Assembly: GCA_035578175.1 (NCBI GenBank)
Contig: JAQMRL010000003.1
Coordinates: 101,916,969 to 101,980,968 of the forward strand
Reading direction: 5' to 3'
Origin: Catonia carolina
Taxonomy: Eukaryota > Arthropoda > Insecta > Hemiptera > Achilidae
DNA length: 64,000 nucleotides
Part shown: positions 23,322 through 35,019 of the stretch, in pieces
Position numbering within the stretch: position 1 is the stretch's first letter
Layout: the number at the start of each line of letters is the position of its first letter
Notes under the pieces: model-generated
Database searches by the model: none
Told to the model about the DNA's origin: nothing
What the model saw: only the letters and a program-made list of their open reading frames with translations
Made by a program: the position numbers and the translations under genes

Positions 23322-26300
23322 TTATAGCTTTTTATTTATTTTCACATTGGTGTCCTTCCTCTTCTTCATTGTTGACTGTCTTCGCCTTCTTGCAGATCTT
23401 TTGAAAGAGATCCTGAAACAACAAAATAAATTACCCATTTCTTTAAATTTTTTCTATATTTCTTGTTAAATTTCACAAGACTATTGTTTACTTTAATTTA
23501 GCAAAGAAATATAAAATGTATTTTGTTAATATGCCTTACATTAGCTTTATTGGTACTGCAATGAAAACTGTAATTTTTATAAATTTTAAATTAAAGAAAC
23601 TGATTGTAGATCAATAGTTAAAAGTCGTATTATGGTGTTTAAGTATTCTTGAGTTTAAATTTTATTTCATCAGTCTGTTTAATTACTGGTAATGGTACAG
23701 TAAGTGAAAATATTTACATAAGTATATCATGAAAAGTTATTAAAATAAATAAATACATTGGTAGGGCAAACTATTTACCTTCTTTAACTAGTTGGTTTTT
23801 TAAATTTTTATTTGAAGTTGATCAACATTTGTTTATCAGGAAATAGTGAGTTGCGGATTATTATCATTTCAGTAAACCTTCAATTCTTCGACACTCTGTA
23901 TACTTCGACACGACTTGTGGCAAGGCGATATGATATGTAGTAAGTAGCAATCCGGCAGGCAAGTCAGCCCCTTCCACTTTCTACTCAACTCACCCTTTCG
24001 TTGTCCTTGAGTACAGTATTGTACTGAAGGGCACGTTAGTTTGCTTGTATTCATTAAAATTGTTTAATTTTCATACTAAAATTGTGTTTTAATGCTTCCT
24101 ATTTACAATATGCCATATGCTCTGGAGAGTTTGACATTTCGATACTTCAACAACCTCTAAGTCCACAAACTGTTGAACTATCAAAGTTCTACTGTATTAT
24201 TATTATTATTATAGGCAATTTAATTCATTAAAATTTCCAGACCCAAGCTAGAAATTGAACCCAGGATCTTTACTTTACAGTGAGCATATTAACTACCACT
24301 CAATGGAGACAACTGGAATTATTACTTTGTCGCAATTTTTTTTTTTAGCTTTTATTGATTATCAGGAACTGTAGATTATTGACAATCACCCAATTTGCTT
24401 GCAGCTCTTGTACTGTATTTTTAACTAAGATTAGGCATGAATTTGAACATGGATTCTTAGTGGAGTATTCGATTGGTTGTCAGATGGTCTCCATACAAAG
24501 CCACTTGTTCAACCGGTGTTACTTAACAATATATAGTGACTCTCTACCAGCTGACTGACTGGGCTGGCCTGAAGCCCTCGTTCTAAATTAAATATAGTTT
24601 TGTATTTAAAAGAGTGTAAATTTTTAAAAAGTGTTAGCTTGTAAGTATTTATATTTGTATTTTATTAAACATTTTCCTAGGTCTTTTCATAAAATTTATC
24701 TTTAACTAGTTTTGAGGCTAGTTACAAAATTATAGCTATAGTAGTGAAAGGTCCTTCCCTTGTACTAACAAATCCTTGAATACAGTTTTCCTAAGAAAGT
24801 TTAAAGAAATTAAGTTTAGTGAATTTTTTTAGTACAAAGTCTGTGAGGCAATAATATATTTATATTTGTTGAAATGAGAGTACCAAATCGTAATCACTTA
24901 CTTGTTGCTCAATGACTGCCACAAATAACATGGCCAGTCGCCTTCCGCACAGATAGCTGGTTCTGTTGTGGCTGCTTTAATTATGTGTTCTCTACCCTCT
25001 GCTGCCTCTTCCTCTAAAGAAATTACAAAAAATAAACAAATACAATAAGATTCCAAGGTAAATTTATGGTGTATAATATAAATAAAAGTAAAAACCCTTT
25101 CATGAGACTTATAGCATTACTGTATTTTATAGTTTTTTTTTTTTAATAACTTACAAAAAAAGGAAGGCCACCAATGATTTTTGTCTCATGACTGGTGGCA
25201 ATTGTTAAAAAGGCTTGCCTTTTAGCTATGGCAAAAACCATTAGTGATTTTTGTATCAACTCTTTACGAGGAATCAATGACTCTATTTTTGTTTCAAAAT
25301 TCAAATTTAATTTCTTGACTTCCGGTTTTGGGCCACTTCTGGTCAAAACCAGAACTTCAAACCCAATCCAGGCCAATTAACTTATTGTGTAGATTACAAA
25401 TCGAAAAACCGTTCATTGCTATCTTTTGTAGTTTCTGACTCAGATTTCTTAACTTTCGGTCAAAACTGAAACTTCACACCCAATTTAAGCTCACTAACTT
25501 TTTGTGTAGATTACAAATCCGAAAAGTGTTTGTAGCTATATTTTGTAGTTTCTAATACATCGGTGTAACGGACAGATAGACATAGGAAAATTATAGATGA
25601 TAATTTTAAAAACTGAATGATCAAGGGAACCTTCGAGGGTAAAGTATGGTACAATACTTAATAACCAGGAATGATTGTGCTTCTTTCAGTTTAGTTATGA
25701 TTGACAATGTCTTCATAAGTCAACTTAAGGGCATTATATAATTTATCTAAGCATTTCATCAATTTTCACCGCAAAATTGAGCTGCTTCCGTCTTTTGATT
25801 TTTATATTGAATTGTTGTGAACATTGAGGCAAATTCAGATGGTAGATGAAAAAAGTTACGAAAAATTGCCCGGCCTCACCAGATTTGAACCTAAAACCCC
25901 TGGCATAGAACCCAGTTGCACTGACCCCTACACCAACAGACCTCCAAAAGCTTCTTCCTGGTTATAAATTTTATTTATTCAGGTTTCTTGTTGAGAATAC
26001 CATACTAGAAGCTCTTAATAATCATGTGAAGGCAATAATCCTTCATGAACATCATTTTGTATTCCTAATCATGATCCAAAATTCCTTGCAGGTGAAATTT
26101 AAAGTAGAATATTAAGTTATACAAGATTGTAGTAGAGTATCATGTCTCTTAACTACTACAGGTACTGCTATTGTACATTAATATTTATTAAAAAACTCAG
26201 TATTTTTTTTTTTTTTTTTTGGTTTGACATCCGACTCTTCTGCAATTACTGTTAATGCATACGGTGAAAGATGAAATGATTTTTTGTAACGTATGAAAAT

Positions 26301-26863
26301 ATGCCATGCCTGAATGGGATTCGAACCCAAGACTGCATGATGAGAGGCGAGCACATTACCAACTACGCCAATGCGGCTGGCAAAAAAAATCTCAGTAGAC
26401 TTATTCCAACACAATAGGGCATATTTTGTAATACAAATCTGTTTGATAAATTTTAAAATAATTTTTATTTACCTGCAGGTTTAATGGTAGTTGTTGTTGT
26501 TATTGACATTTTTTCATCTTCTTGAAGCTTTGGTATAACCAGTAATAGACACATTACAGCAAGAAACTTTACTATCATTTTAAATATTAATACTTTAAGA
26601 ATAATATTAAATATAGTAGCAAGACTGACTCCAATTGGTATTATGGTCGATGGATCTAAAGACTTTAGGTTAAATGGAAAAGGAAAAGGTGATGGGGGAG
26701 CGACAGGTAAATAATTATTATTCAAAAGTTGATTTTGAGGTAATGGTTCATTGTACACATGAGGAATAAAATTCCCATCTGATTTTGAATGTGAAAAAGC
26801 TTCGAGATATGTATCTGCTGCTACACCAACAACAAGAAATGCTGCTAATTTCCAAGTCTCCAT
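23322..26863 (-). CDS. small membrane or secreted protein, three coding exons
   Basis: Minus-strand exons 26473-26863, 24902-25013 and 23322-23412 join in frame (phases 1 and 2; donors gtaaat and gtaagt; acceptors tttag and tttcag), giving 197 residues and stop TAA at 23322. I start at the ATG at 26863, matching the paralog. An acceptor 42 bp upstream (exon from 26905) implies a 5' UTR intron. N-terminus METWKLAAFLVVGVAADTYL resembles a signal or anchor sequence. A proline/asparagine-rich stretch follows, then a hydrophobic segment of about 40 residues (IIPIGVSLATIFNIILK... to VIPKL), a threonine run, an acidic exon-2 segment with two cysteines (AICAEGDWPCYLW), and a strongly basic tail with SARRRRQS, a possible furin-type site. 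A poly(A) signal (AATAAA) lies near 23177-23182. No known family was recognised. Confidence 0.7.
24220..24315 (-). mobile_element. SINE family B, partial
   Basis: Minus-strand 'gggttcaatttctagc' and 'tgggtctggaaattttaatg' with a degraded head. Lies in an intron of the 23322-26863 gene. Confidence 0.55.
24338..24580 (+). repeat. interspersed repeat family F, copy 4
   Basis: Closest relative of 5520-5745: 'attgacaatcacccaatttg', 'atgaatttgaacatgg', 'tctctaccagctgactgact', 'gggctggcctgaagccc'. Confidence 0.6.
25310..25560. repeat. degenerate tandem repeat, ~119-bp period
   Basis: Two units sharing 'tgtgtagattacaaatc', 'ttttgtagtttct', 'cggt...tcaaaac' and 'aacttca.acccaat'. Intronic and not coding. 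Confidence 0.65.
25815..25945 (-). mobile_element. SINE family D, partial
   Basis: Minus-strand head ('gtgtaggggtcagtgcaact') and B box ('aggttcaaatctggtgagg'). Intronic. Confidence 0.6.
26215..26390 (-). mobile_element. SINE family C
   Basis: Minus-strand head 'attggcgtagttggtaatgt', B box 'gggttcgaatcccattcagg', then 'catggcatattttcatacg' and a tail ending in a long A run (T run at 26203-26220). It lies just 3' of coding exon 1 of the 23322-26863 gene, within the intron. Confidence 0.8.
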
Positions 26864-27344
26864 TACCACGATCTTGTACTTGGTTAATTTTGTTCTTTAA
26901 CAACGCTGTAAATGAATACAGAAAATATTATAATCATAGGAAGAATTTATTAAAATAAATATCTGCTGTACTAAGTATAAAATTGAGTTTGTAAGATTAG
27001 GCTTCACACACAATACAATAAGCCAGCTTTATTGAAAGACAATATAAATAATTTTCCTATTCATAGACACTAAACATCCTTTAAAATTAGATCATTCAAC
27101 CAGATTCTAAATAACAACAATAGTCATTTAATTGCATAATATTTTCTGTTTGATAAATACCACAAAACTGTCTACTCAGAAATAGTTCACCTATTTAGCA
27201 TTTTAAAAATATGAAGGTAAGATTTGGAAGACTAGTCCAGTTGGAATCTACGATATTTGCTTTTTGTTCCTTTTAAGATTGAATTCTGTCTTTTTTTGGA
27301 TGTTCTCGTGATACGCATGTATCTTTTAGCCAATATTTTTTTTT

Positions 27345-27503
27345 CTTAGTTCATTTAAAGTTGCATCAACAGCTCGGTCATTAAACGGTGGGATATGTAA
27401 CAGCGGGTTTAACTAGTAAAAATTTCCAGACCCTGGCCATGAATCGAACCTGGGACCTTTATGTGGTAGGGTAGCCAAGCTACCACTATGCTACAGAGGC
27501 AGC
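27345..27503 (-). mobile_element. SINE family B
   Basis: Minus-strand head 'tgcctctgtagcatagtgg', B box 'ggttcgattcatggcc', 'agggtctggaaatttt' and tail near 27345. Confidence 0.7.
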
Positions 27504-28277
27504 CTTTAGCCAATATATTATTTAATAACTGTATTATAGTATTTGTTAAAATTAGTCATAAGGATCGTCTTGTGCAAATTTTTGTGATTATTATTAAACT
27601 AAGAGCTTTTCTAAGTAAAATTAAGTTATTTTATAAAAATTTATAATTTACGCTAGCTTTTCATTTTTTTTGTATCTACAAAATACCCTTTAATCAAAGG
27701 ATTTATTTCTTAAAAGATTTCAAAAATTTTATCTTATTATTATCCAAAAAAGTGCTGAATTATAAAATGTTATAAGACAATGAAGAACATTTTTGATATA
27801 ATTTCACCAAACTATCTTTGTTTTCTCCATTAATCCGAAGATCAATGAAAAAAAATTAATGGTTGAATTTCTTGTTTTTTTTTCCAAGAAATGAAATTTC
27901 AATGTGAAAGGTAGAATGTAATAATTTATTTAGTGATGCTTTAAAATCAACATGTAAAATGAAAAAAAAAATTCCTTTATAGAAGTTAAATAATATAAAA
28001 CAGAATATTTATAACTGAAACATCAAAAACTAATCTATTTTTTTTACTTTTTATTACATCGATGTAATAGGCAAAAAATGTGACCAACTAGTTAACAAGA
28101 TTGATGATTTCTCAGTTTAAAACATTTAAGACAATAGTGTGATTCCCAGCAAGGTTGTGAATACTTTTACACACTCCTTTTATAACTGAATTTTAATTGC
28201 ATTGTAGTTTGTATTGGCAACTAATCAGTAATTCTGATTTTCTTTTAAAAGAAGAAGATAATGATAGACTTGAAAAA

Positions 28278-28343
28278 ATGACAGCATTTCTTAGCGCAGG
28301 TGTAGCAGTTGATTCATATCATGAGGTGTATTTATTCTCATAA
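28278..28343 (+). pseudogene. relic of the 197-residue protein's first coding exon, opposite strand
   Basis: A plus-strand ATG opens 21 codons reading MTAFLSAGVAVDSYHEVYLF before a stop. Aligned without gaps to the N-termini of the exons at 26473-26863 and 29346-29745 (KLATLLAVGVAADSYLDAFA), about half of the residues match, including GVA.DSY. No homology continues downstream. It is probably an inverted partial duplication; chance similarity in a hydrophobic segment is the alternative. Confidence 0.4.
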
Positions 28344-28639
28344 ACATTATTACCAAGCTACTTAAAATAAAATTTTCAAATTCAATGTTTTAAAAATTGT
28401 TTAATTTATGTTATTTATTTACAACACATACAATTTCTGTATTATATAATAACACTATGATTTTAATAAGCATACAGTTATATTGTGAATATGTTCAAAG
28501 CAAATGTATTCTAATTTGAGTATGTTTAATGCTATTATGATTGTACTGTAGTAAAACCAATAATTTTAAATTTCCCTGTCTTGTTAATTTTAATAAAAAT
28601 TTAAACAAATTTTGTTTAGGCAATGTAGATGCACAGCCA

Positions 28640-28960
28640 GGGGTAAAAAACCCCTACTCTACAGGTGGAAAAACCCTGTAGATAAGTAATTACATGGACT
28701 ATTTACAAGCGAAAAACCAGACTTCTTTGGTTCAACAGGCTCTTTACTCTCCTGATGACCCTCTGCAACTTCTGGCTGTTCCCCAAACTCAAAAGGCCAT
28801 TGAATGGAACACGATTTTAGACAAGGAAGGATATTATGGTAGCAGTAACAGCCAAGCTAAACTCCATTCTGAAAGAGGCCTTCTTGGAATCCTTTCAACA
28901 ATGGCAGCACCACTGGGAGAAGTGTGTGGAGTCCTAAGGAGACTACTTTGAAGGTGATTA
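28640..28960 (+). mobile_element. mariner transposase relic (3' end)
   Basis: Across two frames the plus strand gives 'YLQAKNQTSLVQQALYSPDD', 'FWLFPKLKRPLNGTRF', 'LKEAFLESFQQWQHHWEKCV' and 'GDYFEGD', the last third of a mariner transposase (third catalytic Asp region to C-terminus). Stops and a frameshift make it a pseudogene. The 85-residue open frame in this spot is a mixed-frame artefact. Confidence 0.75.
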
Positions 28961-29345
28961 GGGTTCTAGGTATGCCAGTTTTTCCCTGGCCAAAGGTCGG
29001 ATACTTTTCTAATAGATCTTGTATTTATTTAATAATATATTTTAAAAGAAAAACATATTATTCTGAAAGCAAAAAAACCAACTTAACTCTAAAAAGAGTT
29101 TATAATTTACTTTATTCAAACATTTATTTATTTTATTTTCCTTTCGAGTTTTTGGAGGTTACTTTAACATTGGAAGTTTTACTATACAAAAATTAATCAG
29201 TAAAAATATTTTGTAAACTTTTAAAGTACATAACTTTTCATTACTTTTTTATATTTTAATTAAATCTACAGGTACAGAATAACAAGGTAACTTACACTAC
29301 AAAGATAGTAAAACTTAGAAGAAAATAAAAACAAAATTCAATTAC

Positions 29346-29745
29346 CTCCAGCAGGTTTTGCAGTGGTGGTAGTAGTTGTAGTGACTTCTTGTTTCGGTAA
29401 TAATTTTGGTAAAAATAACCAAATACACATAAGAGTCATAATTTTTAAAATCTTTTTAAATATCAGTACTTTAAGAATTACTTGAATTAGTGTTGTTAGT
29501 GTAATACCGATTGGTATAATAGATGAAGGATCGAATGGTTTTAAACTGTGTGGTGAAAACCATGATTGAGATTGTGGTAAATAATGATTGTCGATTTGTC
29601 CAGATTGTTGTTGAGGATTTGGTTCCGAGTAAACTTCACCTGGTGGTGGTAAGTTACCACCAGACTGAGAATGTGCAAAGGCATCTAGATATGAATCAGC
29701 TGCTACTCCAACAGCTAAAAGTGTTGCTAATTTCCAAGATTCCAT
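29346..29745 (-). CDS. paralogous coding exon of the small membrane protein family
   Basis: ATG at 29745 begins MESWKLATLLAVGVAADSYL, clearly paralogous to the exon at 26473-26863. The region includes LKPFDPSSIIPIGITLTTL, ILKVLIFKKILK, a 'MC..LFLPKL' end and a run of threonines ending in KPAG. A donor (gtaatt, 29345) follows in the same phase 1 as the paralog; read-through would stop two codons later. A 5' acceptor (exon from 29797) again precedes the ATG by about 50 bp. No own copy of the acidic or basic 3' exons was found between 26870 and 29340, so this exon may splice to those at 24902-25013 and 23322-23412, or its own 3' exons have been lost. Confidence 0.65.
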
Positions 29746-29910
29746 TATTAAAAATGTCTTATTAACTGTTTTTTTTGTTAAGTTCCCTCTGTGTAATCTG
29801 TAAATTAATACAGATAATTTTACTATACACAGTTAAAGATAAACATAGCTAATGATTGTTCATTCCATTTTCTTTAAGAGGAGTCGGATGACCCTATCCT
29901 GCCAATGTTA

Positions 29911-30870
29911 ACCCTTTCAGTGCCAAAATAATATTTAAAAGTTTCAGCTTAAGTGCCATTTAATTTGAATAAGAGTGTACAAAAAGTGCCAGCCATTATT
30001 TCGAAAACTTGCAGGCTTACGCTGGCAAATTTTCTTAAGATTTTTAAGCTTTTCTTAAGACTTTGACCTGAGGTTTTTTAAGTTTTTGAAAAATTAAATT
30101 AAATTTTGGATTTTATTACAAAATGTTAAAAAAAGCTGTAATTAAAAATTTAATTTTTAGTATTTTGCTAAAAGCCCAGGTCAAAGTGTGTATCTTACCT
30201 TTCCCTACAAGTTAAAAAAAAAATCATAAAGATATCTAGTGGTTCCTGAGAAAAAGGTAAATAAGCAGTAAAACTAAAAACTTTCGGGAACTCGCATATA
30301 AAGTCAAAAGTAGCTTAGCCTGGATAAATACAAAAACATAAACCTATTTCAGTGCATTTCAGCCACATATGCTGGGTAGTCTAGGTCTTCCTCTGCTTCG
30401 TAGTAATCTTCCAACTGCCTTTTTAGTAAAGTAGAGCTTTGACAGCCCTTTTTCTCCGATTTGTCAATAGCTTTCTCAGCCTTTGCGATTCTTGCTTTGT
30501 CAAGTTTTTCAAGTATACTAACACAATTCCCTCCCGGAACAATGCCTAGCTTTGCTAAGACTTAACATCTAGCTATCTTTCCCAAATTAAAACAAGCTAT
30601 AGCTTTGTACACACCAAACTCAAGTTTACTCGACATGAAATGTCCTATTCGGAATGCGAGACCAGATCATGCTATGGAGTAACTTGTTCGTATTTTGTGT
30701 GCTGCTATGTAAACCTTCCTTCAGAAGTTCTGGAGAGGCTAAATCTTAAAAAATAGGCTTTATTTCAGACATGACAGTGACAGTTGTATGAAAATGTTCA
30801 TGGTGATCATAACTTTTGCTTTTAGAAATTGCACCAGCTATTTGCTCTTTTTGGGCAAAGTCGATGCACT
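29911..30870 (-). mobile_element. MULE-like DNA transposon relic
   Basis: On the minus strand, with one stop and a few frameshifts, 30346-30870 encodes 'AISKSKSYDHHEHFH', 'EIKPIF', 'DLASPELLKEGLHSSTQNTN', 'LHSMIWSRIPNRTF', 'FGVYKAIACFNLGKIARC' and an acidic tail 'QLEDYYEAEEDLDYPAYVAE'. The 'IKPIF.DL....L..CLHG.TQN.NE' pattern is typical of mutator-like transposase proteins seen in many insects. At the far end, TTAA is followed by 'CCCTTTCAGTGCC' (29911), which could be a terminus of a TTAA-targeting element, but the matching right end was not found. Confidence 0.5.
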
Positions 30871-30879
30871 ATATTGTTT

Positions 30880-31870
30880 TATAAAACCCCTCATAAAAAA
30901 ATTTACTTATCAGAAACGTATAAATTTGGTATTAAATTAAAGGTAACAATACACGGATTGATATATCAAAAAATTTCAATTTTTAATTGAAATTAACGAT
31001 TTGCCTCTCCTTAAAATTTTTTAATGCTTGTAAGAGAAATTTAGAGGTTACTTTTACTAAAAACAGTTGCTCGAATATTAGAATATGACTGCAATTATCC
31101 AAGATTGTGAACCGGGCTTAGCTTGGATACCAAGAACTCGGATTATTACAAGCTTGTTTTTATAACTTCAGCTCTATTTTTTATAAAATAGGCTATGCTT
31201 TAAGTGTTTTGTTCGATTTTATGGTAAAAAGAGAAGTATTGATGGTGAATGCCAGTTGATGAATTTTATCAAATCTCACCAGTTTACGTTTTTACCTAAA
31301 ATGTCATTGTTCAGCTACTACTGTTAATAGTGAGTCAACCCCACTGCAACAGCTATTTCACACAAGAAAAAGGATTGATTACTATGTTGCTAATCACAAC
31401 ACTAAATTGTCTGAACAGAAACCTACTTTGGCAGGTAGAAAATACAACAAAAAGTAAATAAAACCAATCTTTAAAAAAGGTGCGATAATTTAAATTTCTT
31501 TAAAAAACTGTACTTGATTGATGAAACATTTTTCAGTGTACACAAATTCCTTTCTTACTAGTTTTTGGTTCAAAAATATACTTAAACTTATAAGTAAACA
31601 CTGTGGCAAATTTTGTATTATTTGATACAAATGGTTGGATGACGTCTTGCTTATTGAAGTAAGTGAGGACGTAGTGGTAATTGAATTGGTACCTAAGTAA
31701 TGAATTTAACATAGTTTTAAAATTGATCTTATCACTTTTATCACGACATTGTCTATACTCTCTTTTGGAGTCTCCTGGATGAAGTTATAATGGAAATGCA
31801 CTGCTACCTCACAACTCACTATGACATTTTTCTTACAGAAAAAAAAGATGTACTGATTAGCCTCAAAGTT
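30880..31870. other. intergenic DNA, nothing supported
   Basis: AT-rich. Possibly the remainder of the decayed transposon to its left, but no motif was recognised. Confidence 0.4.
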
Positions 31871-31873
31871 GCG

Positions 31874-32456
31874 CTATAATGAGCACGATAAATTTAGGCG
31901 GGTGGGAGTTTGCTGTGTACTTCTCCACTTCCTCACCTCGCCAATCCCACCAGCGAAGCAATTTCTCCTCACTTACTGCTCCCGTTTACTTTAAACTTAT
32001 ACTTATTAAAGTTTATATCATCCTTTACGCTCAAAAAATGTTCTCCGCCTAAAATATCTAATACATTATTATTATTATATTTGCGACGTATGCGTTCAAA
32101 AAAAAATTGCAACTTCTATTTTCGTGTTTAAAAATTAACTTTTTGTATTTGATTGTACAGTACTACTTTGCATTTTGTACGAAAATTAAAACAACATGTA
32201 AATTATATTTTGTAAGCTATATTTATATTAATATTATATTATCCAACTGCAGTAAATAAATAGAATAAATAATAAATACAGTAAATGAAAAAGTACATTG
32301 AATAAACTACTTTTATTTAATCTAACACGAAAAAAGCAGTGTACTTCTTGTAACACTGCAAAGAGAGTAAGGGGAGTACTATGAGTAAATAGGAGGTTGT
32401 GGAAGGGATACACGAGCGAGAACTCGACCCGCCTAAATATTTCGTTATTAGTATAG
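31874..32456. mobile_element. 583-bp non-autonomous element with terminal inverted repeats
   Basis: The ends are inverted copies: 'ctataatgagcacgataaat' plus 'ttaggcggg' on the left, and the reverse complement of 'actatactaataacgaaata' plus 'tttaggcggg' on the right. There is no coding capacity. A second copy at 48886-52000 carries the pogo insertion. This copy keeps the site unoccupied at about 32260 (inverted relative to 49080). Confidence 0.75.
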
Positions 32457-32459
32457 TCT

Positions 32460-32622
32460 ATATTGGATTTTTGGTTTTGTTTTTGGCTGTTCTACACATT
32501 AATGCTAATACAGATGATGAAGGGTGATAGATTAATTCCTGATCAGACTTGACCAGGAATCGAACTACGGAACCCTGGCGTGAAAGCCAGTTGTGTTGAC
32601 CGCTACACCATAGGCCAACGCA
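32460..32622 (-). mobile_element. SINE family D
   Basis: Minus-strand head 'tggtgtagcggtcaacacaa', B box 'gttcgattcctggtca', tail with 'catcatctgtattag'. It abuts the 583-bp element. Confidence 0.65.
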
Positions 32623-32649
32623 CCGGTTGTTGTGGCGCTGTAAGAAGCT

Positions 32650-33240
32650 GTCTACAGTCATGTTTGTCAATTTACTGCATGATTTTTTTTGAAAAGTAAC
32701 TTGAATAAATCAAAACTCAGATGATCGAACTTTGTATAATCATGGTCATACTGTATCTACCATGTTCATGTCTAGCTGCAATCTGGTCAAAGCATCTGCT
32801 CTATCAATAACTTCATCGACACAAGAAAATATTTTTTTATCAAGTAAGTGAGCAAGCTAATCCAAAGTAAGAATACAGAATTAAAAAATATTTTCAGTTC
32901 TTTTTTGATGGATATTAATTTTTAAAATATCTACCGGTATCTATAAAAATTTTAAAATTTTGGTAAACCTTACCCAACTTGTTAAATACTTTAGGTCGAT
33001 TAGAAATGAATAAATTGATTTTGAAGAAGGACAAGCCCAATTGACTTTTTATGGTATTAGCTGAATTACCTTACCCAGATTATTGCACTGAATCGATGTA
33101 GCTTTCTGAACTACATTTTAACCTGCCGGCTGGCTGGACTTGCTCGGAATAAAAAAAGTACTTACTTTATTTTGGTTCTAATATGTTTAAAATATTTTGT
33201 TATATAAATATTATTTTGCTTTAATTTGAGCCATTAATAA
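32650..33240. other. intergenic DNA, nothing supported
   Basis: AT-rich, no feature recognised. Confidence 0.45.
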
Positions 33241-33246
33241 CGATTT

Positions 33247-33420
33247 TAGTGGCTGTCTTCATGGTGCATAAGTTAGCCCGCGACACTGCAAAGTGGCAGA
33301 TCCTGGGTTCGATTCCCGTCTGAGGTCTGAAATTTTAACTCGTTAAAACCTATCAATACTGTTCCTTAACCCACAGTATCCACAATCGACTAACCTTTTG
33401 TTGGTGTTTGAATTTTTTAA
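33247..33420 (+). mobile_element. SINE family B
   Basis: Head 'tcatggtgcataagttagc', B box 'gggttcgattcccgtc', 'aggtctgaaattttaac' and the Ala-less tail pattern 'taacccacagtatccacaat'. No tRNA cloverleaf closes. Confidence 0.6.
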
Positions 33421-33587
33421 TGTATAGAACATTAAAATATTATCAAAGAATCACTTACTTTTTTAGTAAATCTAAAGTATAGTAGGCCTAAGTGCATTGT
33501 TTTAGTACACGGGTCAAATTTTTAAAAATTTATAACAGGATCAACTGCTTCTTTATCAATTATAATAAATTTTGTTCAGTAACAGCG

Positions 33588-33662
33588 TTAAAATTTCGAG
33601 TCCATAGCTGGGAATGAACCCAGAACCTTCAACTGAGCAGTCGTGTATGAAACTGACAGCCA
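33588..33662 (-). mobile_element. SINE family B, fragment
   Basis: Minus-strand 'gggttcattcccagctatgg' and a degraded head only. Confidence 0.4.
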
Positions 33663-33729
33663 CATAATATTTATGGTAGAGACTTATAATATCTAATCGG
33701 ATAAACATATAATAATCTTCATATTTAAA

Positions 33730-33731
<2 letters not shown>

Positions 33732-33798
<67 letters not shown>
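33732..33798. repeat. AT microsatellite
   Basis: About 30 uninterrupted AT dinucleotides. Confidence 0.95.
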
Positions 33799-33801
<3 letters not shown>

Positions 33802-33974
33802 AAACAGATTTAAGTGGGTCTTTGTAATGCTATGGTGACCCACTAGGATCAGTTCCATGTTACAATTCATTTAGGTCTAACAGAAATCGGTCTATTGTGG
33901 CTACCTTATACTAGTGACTAATACGTATAAGCACATAAGTATTACTATTTTGTTATTTAACAGTTAGCTTTAAA

Positions 33975-34808
33975 ATAAAATAAAAAAATCTGGTGTGAAA
34001 CACTCACACAACTTTGTCTTGCCAATGCGAATAATGAACAATATGACCTAAGTAATAAAACATTAAAAATAAACAAAAACTAACCTCAAATAAACCTAAC
34101 TTTATTTTAATCATGATTAAAAAACGCAAAATGAAAATCAACCTCAGATTGGCTTAAAAATACGGAAAATCACTCTTTCACGCTAAACTAGATTCTGTAG
34201 AGAAAAACGCTCTAAAAAAAGTTGTAGGCCTAAATCTTTAAATTTCCTATTTATTGTAAATCCACTTTTGTCGTAAAATGCATACTAAGGCTGAAATCTT
34301 AAAAAATCGATTTTTTACAAGTTTTCGTGAGAAAAAAACAGAAAATTGTTAATTACCGCTAAACTAAGCGTTATACAAAATAATGTTGGAAGTAAAAGTT
34401 ATATTTTTTTAAATTTTCTACAACTTTTATTATATATATTTTTGCGAAAAAATGCATATTAAAGCAGCAATCTTTAAAAAACAATTTTTTTACGTGAAAA
34501 CAGCCTCTCCAAGAATTTCAGCAGACATGACGCCTACCTTATCATGTAAAGCATAAAAAATTTAGTAAACGTGGCGATTTCAAAAAAAAACAACGTAGAA
34601 GCCATTTTTGAGAAAATCGCAAAAAAGTGAAAAATTACACGAATAAACTACTACTTCCGGTTGACCGATTTTGATAAAAATGTTCGTGTTGGGTCTGATA
34701 GTGATGTCTGACTTAGGTTTTGAGTTTTAAGTTCGTACGAGGTTCCGTTCTTGAGATATTCTGCTCACACACACACACAGATACACACACAAACACCGCG
34801 CGCGCGCG

Positions 34809-34853
<45 letters not shown>

Positions 34854-35010
34854 CAATCGCTAAAAACATGTTTTTTTTGGGTTCAGAGGGTCTGAAAACG
34901 TGTAAATCCTGTGAAAACTCGATTTTGAAAAATCGACATGAAAACAATACTTCCTTCCTATATATTCATATACAAGAGAAAGTAAAAAACTTAAAGAAAA
35001 TAAACTCAAC
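33975..35010 (-). repeat. GT-rich ~1.3-kb repeat, copy 2
   Basis: Reverse complement of the repeat at 85-1370: begins with 'ggtgtgaaacactcacac' and 'gccaatgcgaataatga', and ends beyond a CA/CG microsatellite (34766-34851) with 'gaaaactcgattttgaaaaa' and 'agagaaagtaaaaaac'. It lacks the SINE found in copy 1. Confidence 0.75.
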
Positions 35011-35019
35011 TTGACTACC

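Noticed and set aside
28694..28951. 85-codon frame as a novel protein
   Set aside because: Parts match a mariner transposase across two frames; the single frame is a decayed artefact.
33732..33798. AT run as a replication origin or matrix attachment site
   Set aside because: It is a plain dinucleotide microsatellite with no supporting motif.
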